Positions 35,210-44,949 of a DNA stretch of 64,000 nt are shown here, one piece after another. Each line of letters begins with the position of its first letter. The stretch's first letter is position 1. The position numbers and the translations under genes are program-made. Below the pieces are notes generated by a model. It was given only the letters and a program-made list of their open reading frames with translations. It made no database searches and was not told the DNA's origin. The stretch comes from Streptomyces aquilus (GTDB lineage Bacteria > Actinomycetota > Actinomycetes > Streptomycetales > Streptomycetaceae): contig NZ_CP034463.1 of NCBI RefSeq assembly GCF_003955715.1, forward strand, positions 6,200,001 through 6,264,000, written 5' to 3'.

Positions 35210-36343
35210 GTGCGGGCGATGGCGTTCAGCAAGACCGGTGGACCGGAGGTACTGCACCTCGTCGACCTCCCCACCCCCACCCCGGGCCCCGGCGAGATCC
35301 TCCTCCGCGTCGCGTACGCCGGGGTCAACTACGGGGAGATCCAGCACCGCCTCGGAGACTTCGGCGAGCCGGAGGGGGAGACGGTGACGGGGCTGGAGGC
35401 GGCGGGGGTGGTGGCCGCGGTGGGGGAGAGGGCGGCCGGGGAGGTGTCGCCGGGGGCGAGGACCGCGGCGGACGGCTCGGCGGGGGAGAGGGCGGTCGCG
35501 GATGTGTCGGTCGGGCAGAGGGCGGCCGCGGATGTGGCGGTCGGGGACAGGGCAGCCGCGGACGTGTCCGTCGGGGACCGGGTCGCCGCGTATCTCCCCG
35601 ACGGCGGTGGCTACGCCGAGTACGTCGTCGTCCCGGCCGCCTTCGCCTTCCCGCTCCCCGACGCCCTGGACCTGCGCACCGGCGGCGCCGCCGCGCTCGT
35701 CCTGACCACGGCGTACGGCGTCCTGGCCGGGGCGGCCCGCCTCGCGCCCGGCGACACGGTCCTGATCCACGCCGCCGCGGGCGGTGTCGGAGGCGTGGCG
35801 GCACAGCTGGCCCGGGCGCTGGGGGCGCGGGCGGTGTACGGCACGGTGAGCACGTCGGAAAAGGCCGCGTACGCCCGCGCCGCCTTCGGCTACGACGAGG
35901 TCTTCGTCCGGGACGGCTTCCCGGCGGCGGTGACGGCGGCGACCTCGGGCCGCGGTGTCGACGTCGCACTGGACCCGGTGGGCGGGCCGACCCGCCTGGC
36001 GAGCCTCGACGTGCTGGCCCCCTTCGGCCGGGTCGCGGTCTACGGGGAGGCGGCCCGCCACCCCGACCTGCACCTCCCGGTCCTCCCGCTCTGGAAGAAC
36101 AACCGCACCCTGACCGGCTACAACATCGGCGACCTGGCCCGCCGCGCCCCCGAAACCCTGCGCACCCATGCCCTGAACGCGCTGAACCTGGTGGCCGCGG
36201 GAGCGGTACGGCTGGACATCACGGAGGAACTCGACCTGACCGACGCGGCGGAGGCCCACCGCCTCCTGGGGGAGGGCCGCAACAGAGGAAAGACGGTCCT
36301 GAAAGTGGCCGCATCCACAACCCCGCCGTCCGCCAGAGCCTGA
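35210..36343 (+). CDS. Zinc-free NADPH:quinone oxidoreductase (MDR family) with expanded decapeptide repeat
   Basis: Medium-chain reductase of 377 residues. The N-terminal catalytic domain begins MAFSKTGGPEVLHLVDLP; the cofactor motif is HAAAGGVGGVAAQLARALG (residues ~185-203); the quinone-reductase mark is NYGEIQHRLG. Catalytic zinc cysteines are absent, as in QOR-type enzymes. Between ~72 and 131 six tandem ten-residue units (GERAVADVSV, GQRAAADVAV, GDRAAADVSV and others) have grown out of the normal VGDRVAAY loop. The GTG has GGGGGAGG upstream. Confidence 0.9.
   Translation: MRAMAFSKTGGPEVLHLVDLPTPTPGPGEILLRVAYAGVNYGEIQHRLGDFGEPEGETVTGLEAAGVVAAVGERAAGEVSPGARTAADGSAGERAVADVSVGQRAAADVAVGDRAAADVSVGDRVAAYLPDGGGYAEYVVVPAAFAFPLPDALDLRTGGAAALVLTTAYGVLAGAARLAPGDTVLIHAAAGGVGGVAAQLARALGARAVYGTVSTSEKAAYARAAFGYDEVFVRDGFPAAVTAATSGRGVDVALDPVGGPTRLASLDVLAPFGRVAVYGEAARHPDLHLPVLPLWKNNRTLTGYNIGDLARRAPETLRTHALNALNLVAAGAVRLDITEELDLTDAAEAHRLLGEGRNRGKTVLKVAASTTPPSARA
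35423..35602. repeat. Six 30-bp tandem repeats in the quinone oxidoreductase gene
   Basis: Six in-frame 30-bp units encode G(E/Q/D)RAAADVSV-like decapeptides; the last merges into the conserved GDRVAAYLPD loop of the enzyme. Units 3-5 are most alike, suggesting the most recent copying. Confidence 0.85.
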
Positions 36344-36349
36344 CGTCCG

Positions 36350-36526
36350 CCTCTTCTTCACCGGCCCGCGTCACCAGCCTGTCGCCTTTTCTTCGCCGGC
36401 CCCCGCCATCCAGCCCGCCGCCTCTTCTTCGCCGCCCCGCCATCCAGCCCGTAGCCTCTTCTTCGCCGGCCCCCGCCACCCAGCCCGTCGCCTTTTCCTC
36501 GCAGGCCCGTGTCACTCAGCCTGTCC
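36350..36526. repeat. Five ~35-bp tandem repeats downstream of the oxidoreductase
   Basis: Five units of 34-36 bp beginning CCTCTTCTTCGCCGGCCC or CCTTTTC... and ending CCAGCCCGTCG follow the oxidoreductase stop. The last unit runs straight into the long dispersed repeat at 36512, whose left end (TCACTCAGCCTGTC) it shares. Confidence 0.75.
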
Positions 36527-36650
36527 GGCGTTTGAGGACGAGGCCCGTTCAGGGCCGAAGCGGGGGTCTGGGGGCGGCAGCCCCCAGGGACGCGGGGTCG
36601 AAGGGGCAGCAGCCCCTGGAGGATGGGACGGGTAGGGGCGGCGGGGGCGA
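36512..36650. repeat. Long dispersed intergenic repeat, copy A
   Basis: About 135 bp beginning CACTCAGCCTGTCCGGCGTT, continuing TGAGGACGAGGCCCGTTCAG, then GGGGTCGAAGGGGCAGC and ending GGGCGGCGGGGGCGA. It has palindromic segments (GGGGGC-GGCA-GCCCCC; AAGGGGCAGCAGCCCCT). The inverted copy B lies at 61737-61867. This is a familiar Streptomyces intergenic element. The remainder up to 36732 shows no gene. Confidence 0.85.
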
Positions 36651-36732
36651 GGAAAAGGCCCCGCCAGCCCCGCCAGCCCAACCGACCCAACCGACGCCAA
36701 CCGACCTTGACCCCTCTCAGCCCCGCCCCCCG

Positions 36733-38079
36733 TCAGCCCCGCTCCCCCCGCCAAGGCAACTCCGCAGTGATCCGCGTAGGCCCCCCCACCGGCGAATCCA
36801 CCACCAGAATCCCGTCCACCGCGTCGAGCCGCTCGGTCAACCCCGCCAGCCCCGACCCGCCGGAGGCACTCGCCCCGCCCACCCCGTTGTCCACCACCTG
36901 CAACATCAGCCGGTTCTCCACCCGCCACACATCCACGCCCGCCCACGTCGCCCGCGCGTGCTTGCTGATGTTCTGCAGCAGCTCCGACACCGTGAAGTAC
37001 GCGATCCCCTCGATCGCCGGCGCCGGCCGCTCCACCAGGTCCACCTCCACCTGCACCGGCACCGTGCACCGCGACGCCACCGCCGACAGCGCCGCATCCA
37101 GCCCCCGGTCCGTCAGCACCGCCGGATGAATCCCGCGCGCCAGATCCCGCAGCTCCTGCAACGCCGTCTTCACCTCACCGTGCGCCTCGTCCACCATCCG
37201 CGCCGCCGCCTGCGGATCCTCCGTCAGCTTCTCCTTCGCCAGCCCCAGATCCATCGCCAGCGCCACCAGCCGGGCCTGCGCCCCGTCGTGCAGGTCGCGC
37301 TCGATCCGCCGTAGATCCGCCGCGGCCGTGTCGACCACGACCCCCCGGTCCGACTCCAGCTCCACCACCCGCGTCGCCAGCCGCGAGGGCCCCAGCAGCC
37401 CGTGCACCAGCACCCGGTCGACCTGCGTCAGCGCCCGCACGATCCACGGCGTGGCCAGCGTGAACAACAGCCCCACCAACGCCGTCACGCCGATCTCGAA
37501 GGGGTTGTCGAGATAGATGTGATGCGTCTCGTCGCCGTACAGCTGAAGCCCGTCCTGCCCGCCGTACGCCGGGAACAGCCAGAACCACAGCGGATACGTC
37601 AGCAGCGCCCACCCGTACGCCCAGAAGTTCACCGCGACCACGAACGAGAAGACCGACCACGGCAACTGGATCACCGAGTACAGCAGCGCCCGCCACGAGG
37701 CACCGCTCTTCAGCACCGCCCCGATCCAGGCCAGGAACCCGTGCCCCCGCATCCGGAGCGGCTCCGGATCGGCGACCTCCAGGCCCAGTAGCCCGCGGGC
37801 CCGCGCCCGCTCCATCGCCCCGAACCCGCGGCACCCGGCCAGCCCCGCCGCCAGCACCGGAACCCCGAGGAACGTCACCAGCAGCCCGGCACCGAGCGCG
37901 ACCATCGTGACGCCGTACGTGAACAGCAGGATGCTGACCGGCAGGCTGAGCAGCACATATCCGAACTCGCGCCAGGTGCGCCCCTCGAACGGCGCTCGCA
38001 GCCCGGCCGGCAGCCGACGCCGCCGCGGCTCCTCGAAGAACCCGTAGCTCTGTCCGCTCTGTCCGTAATCCGTGGCCAT
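36733..38079 (-). CDS. Membrane histidine kinase, HisKA_3 (NarL-partner type), first paralogue
   Basis: Sensor kinase of 448 residues. Four membrane segments (~40-60, 65-85, 135-165, 195-215) form an N-terminal DUF4153/PspC-like sensor domain with no large extracellular loop. The phosphoacceptor is H264 in ERDLHDGAQARL. HATPase motifs are ISKHARATWAGVDVW (N-box) and VVDNGVGGASASGGSGLAGL (G1/G2). The kinase core is about 70 percent alike by eye to the next gene's, so the two arose by duplication. It lies 131 bp from its paralogue. The likely partner is the LuxR regulator at 34247. Confidence 0.92.
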   Translation of the reverse strand: MATDYGQSGQSYGFFEEPRRRRLPAGLRAPFEGRTWREFGYVLLSLPVSILLFTYGVTMVALGAGLLVTFLGVPVLAAGLAGCRGFGAMERARARGLLGLEVADPEPLRMRGHGFLAWIGAVLKSGASWRALLYSVIQLPWSVFSFVVAVNFWAYGWALLTYPLWFWLFPAYGGQDGLQLYGDETHHIYLDNPFEIGVTALVGLLFTLATPWIVRALTQVDRVLVHGLLGPSRLATRVVELESDRGVVVDTAAADLRRIERDLHDGAQARLVALAMDLGLAKEKLTEDPQAAARMVDEAHGEVKTALQELRDLARGIHPAVLTDRGLDAALSAVASRCTVPVQVEVDLVERPAPAIEGIAYFTVSELLQNISKHARATWAGVDVWRVENRLMLQVVDNGVGGASASGGSGLAGLTERLDAVDGILVVDSPVGGPTRITAELPWRGERG

Positions 38080-38210
38080 CGACGTCGTCCTTCTCTCGTC
38101 CCGCGTCCCGTGCCTGGGTGTCGTACCGGTTGCCTGTCGTATCTCCACCCTGCTCGACCGCAGGTCAGCGGACCATGGAGTTCATCGGCGTCTTGGGAGG
38201 GGGGTTTTCC

Positions 38211-39437
38211 CTACCCCCGCCGCGCGTCCTGAGCCGACCGGTCCCGCCACGGCAGCTCCGCCGTCACCGTCGTGGGCCCGCCCTCCGGCGAGTCGATGAC
38301 GAACAACCCGTCGACCGCGTCCAGCCGCTCCGCGAGCCCCCGCATACCGGTGCCGCCGTCGAGCCGGGCGCCACCCCGGCCGTCGTCCCACACCTGGATC
38401 AGCAACCGGTCGCCCGACCGCCACACCTCCACCGACGCCGACCTCGCCCCACTGTGCTTGCTGATGTTCTGCAGCAGCTCGGAGACGGTGAAGTAGGCGA
38501 TGCCCTCGATCGCCGCGGCCGGCCGGGAGTCCAGGTCGGCGGTCACCTTCACCGGCACCGTGCACCGCGACGCCACCGACGACAGCGCCGCGTCCAGCCC
38601 CCGGTCGGTCAGCACCGCCGGATGGATCCCGCGCGCCAGATCCCGCAGCTCCTGCAACGCCAGCTTCACCTCGCCGTGCGCCTCCGCGACCATCGCCTGC
38701 GCGTACTCCGGGTCCTCCAGCAGCTTCTCCTTCGCCAGCCCCAGCCCCATGGCGAGGTTGACCAGCCGGGCCTGCGCCCCGTCGTGCAGATCCCGCTCGA
38801 TCCGCCGCAGATCCGCCGCGGCCGTATCGACCACGACTCCTCGGTCCGATTCCAGTTCCGCGATACGACGTTCCAGCTCGTCCGACGGCGACAGCAGCCC
38901 CCGCACCATCGCCCGGTCGGCGTTGGTCAGCCCCCGCGCCAGGTACGGCAGCACCGGCCACAGCACGAACAGCGACGTCAGCGTGACGGTGAAGGTGAGA
39001 ATGCCCCAGGGCAGCCGGATGAAGTTGTACAGGGTCGTCCGCCAGCCCACCGGGTCCTTCACCCTCATCCACAGCTTCTGGACGAAGCCCGCGTTCCGGC
39101 TCCGCAGCGGCAACGGACTCGGCTCGTCGATCCGCACCCCGAGCAGCGCCCGGGCCCGCCGCCGCTCCAGCCTCCCCAGCCTCCGCGTCCCCATCAGCCC
39201 GACCGCCAGCAACGGGAAGCCGACCACCGTCACGGCCAGCCAGAAGCCGGTGAACAGCACCGTCGTCACATAGACGAACCCGACCAACGCCACCGGAAGG
39301 TTCAGCAGGAGATGCGCGATCTCCTTCCAGGTGTGCGCGTCATAGGCGAACCGGACGGGCGGCAGGGGCTCGGGCCGGCCGTCGAAGGCGTCGTCCCGGT
39401 AGGTCGTGGCCGGTGAAGGGCTGGGGCGTTCGGTCAT
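38211..39437 (-). CDS. Membrane histidine kinase, HisKA_3 (NarL-partner type), second paralogue
   Basis: Sensor kinase of 408 residues, shorter than its neighbour in the sensor domain (membrane segments ~42-80 and ~140-168). The phosphoacceptor is H218 in ERDLHDGAQARL. The ATPase domain has ISKHSGARSASVEVW and VWDDGRGGARLDGGTGMRGL; the normal DNG Asn of G1 is replaced (DDG), which may lower ATP hydrolysis. It is divergent from nuoA, 228 bp away, so the kinases may respond to energy or redox state. The Met at 39437 begins the conserved region. Confidence 0.92.
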   Translation of the reverse strand: MTERPSPSPATTYRDDAFDGRPEPLPPVRFAYDAHTWKEIAHLLLNLPVALVGFVYVTTVLFTGFWLAVTVVGFPLLAVGLMGTRRLGRLERRRARALLGVRIDEPSPLPLRSRNAGFVQKLWMRVKDPVGWRTTLYNFIRLPWGILTFTVTLTSLFVLWPVLPYLARGLTNADRAMVRGLLSPSDELERRIAELESDRGVVVDTAAADLRRIERDLHDGAQARLVNLAMGLGLAKEKLLEDPEYAQAMVAEAHGEVKLALQELRDLARGIHPAVLTDRGLDAALSSVASRCTVPVKVTADLDSRPAAAIEGIAYFTVSELLQNISKHSGARSASVEVWRSGDRLLIQVWDDGRGGARLDGGTGMRGLAERLDAVDGLFVIDSPEGGPTTVTAELPWRDRSAQDARRG

Positions 39438-39665
39438 ATGGGTTAGCGTGCCGCGCGGCGCGCCGCGGCGCCATGAGGCGGACCGCCGCGCCACCCGGGG
39501 GAAAACCCCACCCTGTCCCCCTTCGTCTCCTCTTCCTCTCTCCCTTCCTCTCCCATACGGGCATCTCAAGCAGTGACGGGCTGCTTACGCGCTCTTTAGC
39601 AGGCCCTAGACTCCCGTGCGTACAGATCGTCGAACGGCGTTGATCACAGGGAGCGAGGGGCGGAC

Positions 39666-40070
39666 GTGCGAGAACCGACCACTGTCGCCGCGTCGGACTA
39701 CTCGGACTACTTCCAGTCGTACTCGGTCGTCGGGCTGCTCGCCGTCGTCGGCGTGCTGTTCGTCGCGGTCGCCTTCGGCGCCGGACGACTGCTGCGCCCG
39801 GTGGTCCCCACCCCCGAGAAACTCCTGACGTACGAGTGCGGCGTCGACCCCGTCGGCGAGGGCTGGGCCCACACCCAGGTCCGCTACTACGTCTACGCCT
39901 TCCTCTACGTCATCTTCGCCGTCGACTCGATCTTCCTGTTCCCCTGGGCCACGATCTTCGCCGCCCCCGGCTACGGCGCCACCACCCTCGTCGAGATGTT
40001 CATCTTCCTCGGCTTCCTGGCCGTGGGCCTGCTGTACGCCTACAAGAAGGGCGTCCTGACATGGACGTGA
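39666..40070 (+). CDS. nuoA: NADH-quinone oxidoreductase subunit A, second operon
   Basis: Membrane subunit of the quinone module, 134 residues with three membrane segments (~22-45, 75-95, 103-125). The conserved [12 protein letters not shown] loop carries the Cys of the quinone cavity region. The GTG has GAGGGGCG upstream. It is the first gene of a ten-gene operon; the 10-bp overlap with nuoB couples translation. The divergent 228-bp spacer to the kinase should contain the operon promoter. Confidence 0.95.
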   Translation: MREPTTVAASDYSDYFQSYSVVGLLAVVGVLFVAVAFGAGRLLRPVVPTPEKLLTYECGVDPVGEGWAHTQVRYYVYAFLYVIFAVDSIFLFPWATIFAAPGYGATTLVEMFIFLGFLAVGLLYAYKKGVLTWT

Positions 40071-40702
40071 CGCCGGACGTGACTTCCGCCCCGACTCCCG
40101 ACCCGACCTCGCCGGAACCGGTGCTGCTCCCGGAGCCCAAGCGCCTCGGCGCCCTCGCCCGCCTGGCTCCCGAGCCGATGAAGGTGGTCCTCAACTGGGG
40201 CCGCCGCTACTCGCTCTGGGTCTTCAACTTCGGCCTCGCCTGCTGCGCCATCGAGTTCATCGCCGCGTCGATGGCCCGCCACGACTTCATCCGCCTCGGC
40301 GTGATCCCCTTCGCGCCGGGCCCGAGGCAGGCCGACCTCATGGTGGTGTCGGGCACGGTGACGGACAAGATGGCCCCCGCCGTGAAGCGCCTGTACGAAC
40401 AGATGCCGGAACCCAAGTACGTCATCTCCTTCGGCGCCTGCTCCAACTGCGGCGGCCCCTACTGGGACTCCTACTCCGTCACCAAGGGCGTCGACCAGAT
40501 CATCCCGGTCGACGTCTACGTCCCCGGCTGCCCGCCCCGCCCCGAGGCCCTCCTCCAGGGCATCCTCAAGCTCCAGGAGAAGATCGCCCGCGAGTCGCTG
40601 GGGGAGCGCTACGGCAACGGCACCCCCGCCCGCCCCTCCCCGGCCGCCCTCCAGAGCGGCCTGCTGAAGGCCCCCTCTCCCACCCCGGGGGAGGAACGAT
40701 GA
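40061..40702 (+). CDS. nuoB: NADH-quinone oxidoreductase subunit B, second operon
   Basis: Peripheral subunit carrying cluster N2, the last iron-sulfur centre before quinone. The 213 residues include all four ligands: C61 and C62 (ACCAIEF), C127 (FGACSNC) and C157 (VPGCPPRPE). An N-terminal ~25-residue Pro/Thr extension and a C-terminal ~25-residue Pro/Ser extension are non-conserved. The ATG lies within nuoA. Confidence 0.96.
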   Translation: MDVTPDVTSAPTPDPTSPEPVLLPEPKRLGALARLAPEPMKVVLNWGRRYSLWVFNFGLACCAIEFIAASMARHDFIRLGVIPFAPGPRQADLMVVSGTVTDKMAPAVKRLYEQMPEPKYVISFGACSNCGGPYWDSYSVTKGVDQIIPVDVYVPGCPPRPEALLQGILKLQEKIARESLGERYGNGTPARPSPAALQSGLLKAPSPTPGEER

Positions 40703-42546
40703 CCACGACCGGCTGGCTCCCCGCCCCCACCGACGAACTCTTCGGCCCCGACGCCACCGCCGAGGAGTCCTACGACGTCCTCACCGTCGACGTCCCTCCG
40801 ACTGCCTGGATCACGGCCCTCCAGACGGCCCGCGACGACCTGGGCTGCACCTACTTCGACTGGCTCAGCGCGGTCGACGAACCCGGCACCGGCTTCCGCG
40901 TCGCCGCCCACCTCGCCGCCCTCTCCCCGGTACGCCGCCTCCTCCTGCGTACGACGGTCCCGCACGAGTCCCCGACCCTGCCGACCGCCGTCCACGTCTT
41001 CGCCGGCGCCGCCTGGCACGAACGCGAGACGCACGAAATGTTCGGCGTCGTCTTCGAGGGCCACCCGGCCCTGGACCACCTCCTCCTTCCGGAAACCTTC
41101 GAAGGCCACCCCCTCCGCAAGGACTTCGTCCTCGCCGCCCGCGTCGCCAAGGCCTGGCCCGGCGCGAAGGAACCGGGCGAGTCGGACCACGGCGGCCCCA
41201 AGCGCCGCCAGATGCTCCCCCCAGGCGTCCCCGACCCCAACGACTGGGGCCCCCAAAAGGGCCAACTCCCGCCCGCCCCAACCCGCCCCACCCGCACAGC
41301 CGGCACACGGACAACGCCCGAACGCCCCACCCGCCGAACCCGCACGACATCAGAGGGCTCGGCAACCCAGACGGAGGGCACGCGCGCGCCGAGCACTCCG
41401 CCTACCACTCCGGCTGCCGGCCCGCGCCGGTCGCGTTCGGCGGCGGAGGGTTCGGCGAGTCAGGTGGAGGGGTCGGCGGTGCCGGGGGCTTCGGCTGCGG
41501 GTCCGCGTCGGTCGCGTTCGGCGGCGGAGGGTTCGGCGAGTCAGGTGGAGGGGTCGGCGGTGCCGGGGGCTTCGGCTGCGGGTCCGCGTCGGTCGCGTTC
41601 GGCGGCGGAGGGTTCGGCGAGCCAGACGGAGACGTCGGCTGTGCCGGGTACCGCGCCAGCTGGTCCGCGCCGGTCGCGTACAGCGGACCAGGGCTCGGCG
41701 AGCCAAACGGCAGCCGGCGGTGCCGACACTCCGAGCGAGAGCTCGGTCACCGACGCCCCAGCCACCGACGCCCCAGCCACCGACGCCGCAGCCACCGACG
41801 CCCCGGGCGCCGGCGCCCTGGGCGCCGGTTCTGGCGCCGTCCCCAATGGTCCGCGTCGCTCCCGCAGCGCCTCCGAAGGCTCCGCGAGCCAACACCCCGC
41901 ACCTGGCACCACGCCCTCCGGCACCACACCGGCCGACGAACCGACCCCGGCCGCCACGCCCCCGAAGCCCACCTCGCGCGCTCCCCGCAGCGCCGACGCC
42001 CCGTGGCACCACGCCCGCCCAGCCTTCGACGAACCCGAATCCGGACGGGCTGCCGAGTCCAACACCGGGGCCGGGAGGGACGCGGAGCCGGGGACGGACG
42101 CCGGGCGGGAAACCGACGCCGAGCAGCGGTCGGGGACTGAACCGCGCCCTGAGCCCGACACCGACCCGCGTCCGGGGTCCGAGGCCGAGCCGCGTCCGGG
42201 GACCGACACCGAACCGCGCCCTGAGCCCGACGCCGAACCGCGTCCGGAGTCCGAGGCCGAGCCGCGTCCGGAGTCCGAGCCCGGTCCAGGCCCCGAGGCC
42301 CAGGCCGATCAGACCTCCGCCCCCGAAGCGGCGCCTGAAGCGCTGGAGGCACCCGGCACCTCCGTCGGCGACTCCGAGCCTCCCGGCCACCCCGCGTCTT
42401 CCGGCGCCCCCGAGTCTCCCGGGACCACCGAGGTCCCCGAGACTCCCGCCAGGCCCGGTGCCCCTGACGCCCCTGGTTCCCGCAACGCCTGCAACACCCC
42501 CAACGCCCGCAACACCCCCGAAGACCCCGCAGGAGGCCCGCAGTGA
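40699..42546 (+). CDS. nuoC: NADH-quinone oxidoreductase subunit C with very long repetitive tail
   Basis: The 30-kDa-type subunit. Residues ~30-160 are the normal NuoC domain, ending with the signature [16 protein letters not shown] and [14 protein letters not shown]. NuoC is usually 150-250 residues; here there are 615. The extra ~430 residues are disordered. They comprise four tandem 27-residue units ([14 protein letters not shown] core), a TDAPATDA tract, then EPRPEP/EPRPES acidic-proline repeats and a Pro/Ala/Asn end. There is no fused NuoD domain. The frame is intact, with ATGA overlap to nuoB and GTGA overlap to nuoH. Confidence 0.93.
   Translation: MTTTGWLPAPTDELFGPDATAEESYDVLTVDVPPTAWITALQTARDDLGCTYFDWLSAVDEPGTGFRVAAHLAALSPVRRLLLRTTVPHESPTLPTAVHVFAGAAWHERETHEMFGVVFEGHPALDHLLLPETFEGHPLRKDFVLAARVAKAWPGAKEPGESDHGGPKRRQMLPPGVPDPNDWGPQKGQLPPAPTRPTRTAGTRTTPERPTRRTRTTSEGSATQTEGTRAPSTPPTTPAAGPRRSRSAAEGSASQVEGSAVPGASAAGPRRSRSAAEGSASQVEGSAVPGASAAGPRRSRSAAEGSASQTETSAVPGTAPAGPRRSRTADQGSASQTAAGGADTPSESSVTDAPATDAPATDAAATDAPGAGALGAGSGAVPNGPRRSRSASEGSASQHPAPGTTPSGTTPADEPTPAATPPKPTSRAPRSADAPWHHARPAFDEPESGRAAESNTGAGRDAEPGTDAGRETDAEQRSGTEPRPEPDTDPRPGSEAEPRPGTDTEPRPEPDAEPRPESEAEPRPESEPGPGPEAQADQTSAPEAAPEALEAPGTSVGDSEPPGHPASSGAPESPGTTEVPETPARPGAPDAPGSRNACNTPNARNTPEDPAGGPQ
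41422..41745. repeat. Four 81-bp tandem repeats inside nuoC
   Basis: Four units start at 41422, 41503, 41584 and 41665 with an exact 81-bp period. Units 1 and 2 are almost identical at the base level; units 3 and 4 diverge at their 3' half. Each encodes [14 protein letters not shown] plus a linker. A fifth lone core recurs near 41852. Downstream, 42130-42290 has a shorter GAGCCGCGTCCG-type repeat. Confidence 0.9.
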
Positions 42547-43511
42547 ACGACGCTCTCGACGTCGCCCTGCGACTCCTGATCGTCTTCGTCGTCTTCCTCA
42601 CCTTCCCCCTGATCGTCGGCCAGACCGAGCACAAGGTCATGGCCCACATGCAGGGCCGCCTCGGTCCCATGTACGCCGGCGGCTTCCACGGCTGGGCCCA
42701 ACTCGTCGCGGACGGCGTGAAGTTCGCGCAGAAGGAAGACGTCGTACCCGCGGGCGCCGACCGCCGCATCTTCCAACTCGCCCCCGCCGTAGCCCTCCTG
42801 CCCTACCTCCTGGTCCTCCTGGCCATCCCCATCGGCCCCGGCGAGGGCGCCGTCGGCGAGGTCATCGACGCCGGCATCTTCTTCGTCCTGGCCGTCATGG
42901 GCGTAGGCGTCCTCGGCTCCCTCATGGCCGGCTGGGCCTCCGCCAACAAGTTCTCCCTCCTCGGCGGCCTCCGCACCGCCGCTCAGCTCCTCGCCTACGA
43001 ACTCCCGATGCTGCTGACCGCCGCCTCCGTCGCGATGGCGGCCGGCACGGTCTCCCTCCCCGGCATCGTCGACGCCTTCGAGTGGTGGTGGCTGCCCTGG
43101 CAGATCGTCGGCGCGATCGTCTTCTTCATCGCCGGCCTCGCCGAACTCCAGCGCCCGCCCTTCGACATGCCCGTCGCCGACTCGGAGATCATCTTCGGCG
43201 CGTACACGGAGTACACCGGCCTCCGCTTCGCCCTGTTCCTCCTCGCCGAGTACGCCGGGATCATCGTCCTGTGCGGCCTGACCAGCGTCCTCTTCCTGGG
43301 CGGCTGGCACGGCCCCTGGGGCGCCGACGGCCTCGGCTGGGTGTGGACCCTCCTGAAGACGGCCGTCCTCGCCTTCGTCGTGATCTGGCTCCGCGTGACC
43401 TACCCCCGTCTCCGCGAGGACCAGCTCCAGAAGTTCTCCTGGACCCTCCTCGTCCCCCTTTCTCTCGCCCAGATCGCCCTCACCGGCATCGTCAAGGTGG
43501 TGATCCAGTAA
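42543..43511 (+). CDS. nuoH: NADH-quinone oxidoreductase subunit H, second operon
   Basis: Membrane subunit forming the quinone-channel entrance and linking to the proton path, 322 residues with eight membrane segments. Recognisable loops are [23 protein letters not shown] and the acidic stretch [19 protein letters not shown], which includes the conserved E-channel residues. GTGA overlap with nuoC; nuoI follows after 2 bp. Confidence 0.96.
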   Translation: MNDALDVALRLLIVFVVFLTFPLIVGQTEHKVMAHMQGRLGPMYAGGFHGWAQLVADGVKFAQKEDVVPAGADRRIFQLAPAVALLPYLLVLLAIPIGPGEGAVGEVIDAGIFFVLAVMGVGVLGSLMAGWASANKFSLLGGLRTAAQLLAYELPMLLTAASVAMAAGTVSLPGIVDAFEWWWLPWQIVGAIVFFIAGLAELQRPPFDMPVADSEIIFGAYTEYTGLRFALFLLAEYAGIIVLCGLTSVLFLGGWHGPWGADGLGWVWTLLKTAVLAFVVIWLRVTYPRLREDQLQKFSWTLLVPLSLAQIALTGIVKVVIQ

Positions 43512-43513
43512 CC

Positions 43514-44062
43514 ATGGCCCCCATTCCTGGCAGTGGCCTCGCCAAGGGCCTGGCCGTCACCCTCCGCACGATGACGAAGAAGACCGTCACCGAGCAGTAC
43601 CCCGACGTCCAGCCCGACCTCCCGCCCCGCACGCGCGGCGTCATCGGCCTGTTCGAGGAGAACTGCACGGTCTGCATGCTCTGCGCCCGGGAGTGCCCGG
43701 ACTGGTGCATCTACATCGACTCCCACAAGGAGACGGTCCCGCCCGCCGCCCCCGGTGGCCGCGAGCGCAGCCGCAACGTTCTCGACCGCTTCGCCATCGA
43801 CTTCTCCCTGTGCATGTACTGCGGTATCTGCATCGAGGTCTGTCCTTTCGACGCCCTGTTCTGGTCCCCGGAGTTCGAGTACGCCGAGACCGACATCCGC
43901 GACCTCACCCACGAGCGCGACAAGCTCCGCGAGTGGATGTGGACCGTCCCGGCCCCGCCGGCCCTCGACCCCGCCGCCGAGGAGCCGAAGGAGATCGCCG
44001 CCGCCCGCAAGACCGCCGAGAAGCTGGCCGCCCAGGCGGAACAGCAGGAGGGAGAGTCGTGA
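43514..44062 (+). CDS. nuoI: NADH-quinone oxidoreductase subunit I, second operon
   Basis: Peripheral 8Fe subunit of 182 residues that wires electrons to NuoB. Two [4Fe-4S] sets are complete: C51, C54, C57, C61 and C100, C103, C106, C110. In complexes lacking the NADH module, NuoI is the expected docking point for ferredoxin. The C-terminal ~40 residues are Ala/Glu-rich. GTGA overlap with nuoJ. Confidence 0.96.
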   Translation: MAPIPGSGLAKGLAVTLRTMTKKTVTEQYPDVQPDLPPRTRGVIGLFEENCTVCMLCARECPDWCIYIDSHKETVPPAAPGGRERSRNVLDRFAIDFSLCMYCGICIEVCPFDALFWSPEFEYAETDIRDLTHERDKLREWMWTVPAPPALDPAAEEPKEIAAARKTAEKLAAQAEQQEGES

Positions 44063-44949
44063 GCCTCGCCGCCGAAACCCATGGCTTCCTCTCCCCGGCC
44101 GGTGTGGAGATCGCCTTCCTCCTCGTCGGCCTGGTGACCTTCGGCGCCGCCCTCGTCACCGTCACCACCCGGCAGTTGGTCCACGCCGCCCTGTGGCTGG
44201 TCGTGGCCCTCGGGGGTCTCGCCGTCGAATACCTCCTTCTCACGGCCGAGTTCATCGCCTGGGTGCAGGTCCTCATCTACGTCGGTTCCGTCGTCGTGCT
44301 CCTCCTCTTCGGTCTGATGCTCACCAAGGCCCCCATCGGCCGCTCCCCGGACGCCGACTCCGGCAACCGCTGGGCCGCCCTCACGGTCGCCGTCGCCTCG
44401 GCCGCCGCCCTGATCTGGGTCGTCGTCGACGCCTTCCGCACGACCTGGATCGATCTGGACGGCCCCGCCGCCGGCTCGACGGAGGCCACCGGAGCGAGCC
44501 TCTTCCAGAACTGGGTGCTCCCCTTCGAGGCCCTCTCCGTCCTGCTCCTCGCGGCGCTGGTCGGCGCGATCGTCCTGTCCCGCAAGGCGCAGGCGGAGTC
44601 GGCCTCGCCCCCTGTGAACTCCCGGCCCGTGTCCGGTGGTTCCCCATCCGTCCCGGATTCCCGCAATCACCCGATCCGGCGAAAAGAGCCGGTCACGGGA
44701 ACTCGGGCCACCGCAGGCGCTGAATCCACCATCGGCCCCGGATCCACCACGGCTACTGGATCCACGCCAGGCATCGGATCCACCGCGGCCACGGGGACCA
44801 CAGCAGGCACGGGACCCGCCGCAGGCACGGGACCCGCCACAGGAGCTGAGCCCGTCGGCGGAGCCAAGCCGGCCACAGGAGCCGAGCCCGCCGCCGGAAC
44901 CAAGCCGGGCACGGCAGCCGAGTCGGCCGAGCAGGAAGGCGCCCGCTGA
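44059..44949 (+). CDS. nuoJ: NADH-quinone oxidoreductase subunit J with repetitive tail
   Basis: Membrane subunit. Five hydrophobic segments in residues 1-180 include the pi-bulge helix region ([21 protein letters not shown] split by family gaps). NuoJ is usually ~170-200 residues; this protein has 296. The added ~105 residues are Gly/Thr/Pro/Ala repeats ([17 protein letters not shown] type). The GTG start overlaps the nuoI stop, and the nuoK ATG overlaps its TGA by one base. Confidence 0.93.
   Translation: MSLAAETHGFLSPAGVEIAFLLVGLVTFGAALVTVTTRQLVHAALWLVVALGGLAVEYLLLTAEFIAWVQVLIYVGSVVVLLLFGLMLTKAPIGRSPDADSGNRWAALTVAVASAAALIWVVVDAFRTTWIDLDGPAAGSTEATGASLFQNWVLPFEALSVLLLAALVGAIVLSRKAQAESASPPVNSRPVSGGSPSVPDSRNHPIRRKEPVTGTRATAGAESTIGPGSTTATGSTPGIGSTAATGTTAGTGPAAGTGPATGAEPVGGAKPATGAEPAAGTKPGTAAESAEQEGAR

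Noticed and set aside
34247..36361. The response-regulator frame extended to ~704 codons
   Set aside because: The receiver domain begins at the GTG at 34906 with a good ribosome site; the upstream codons are low-complexity and lie opposite the oxidoreductase.
41350..42390. Antisense open frames opposite the nuoC repeats
   Set aside because: The nuoC frame keeps overlaps with both neighbours and begins with a true NuoC domain; the opposite frames are repetitive Arg/Gly artefacts.
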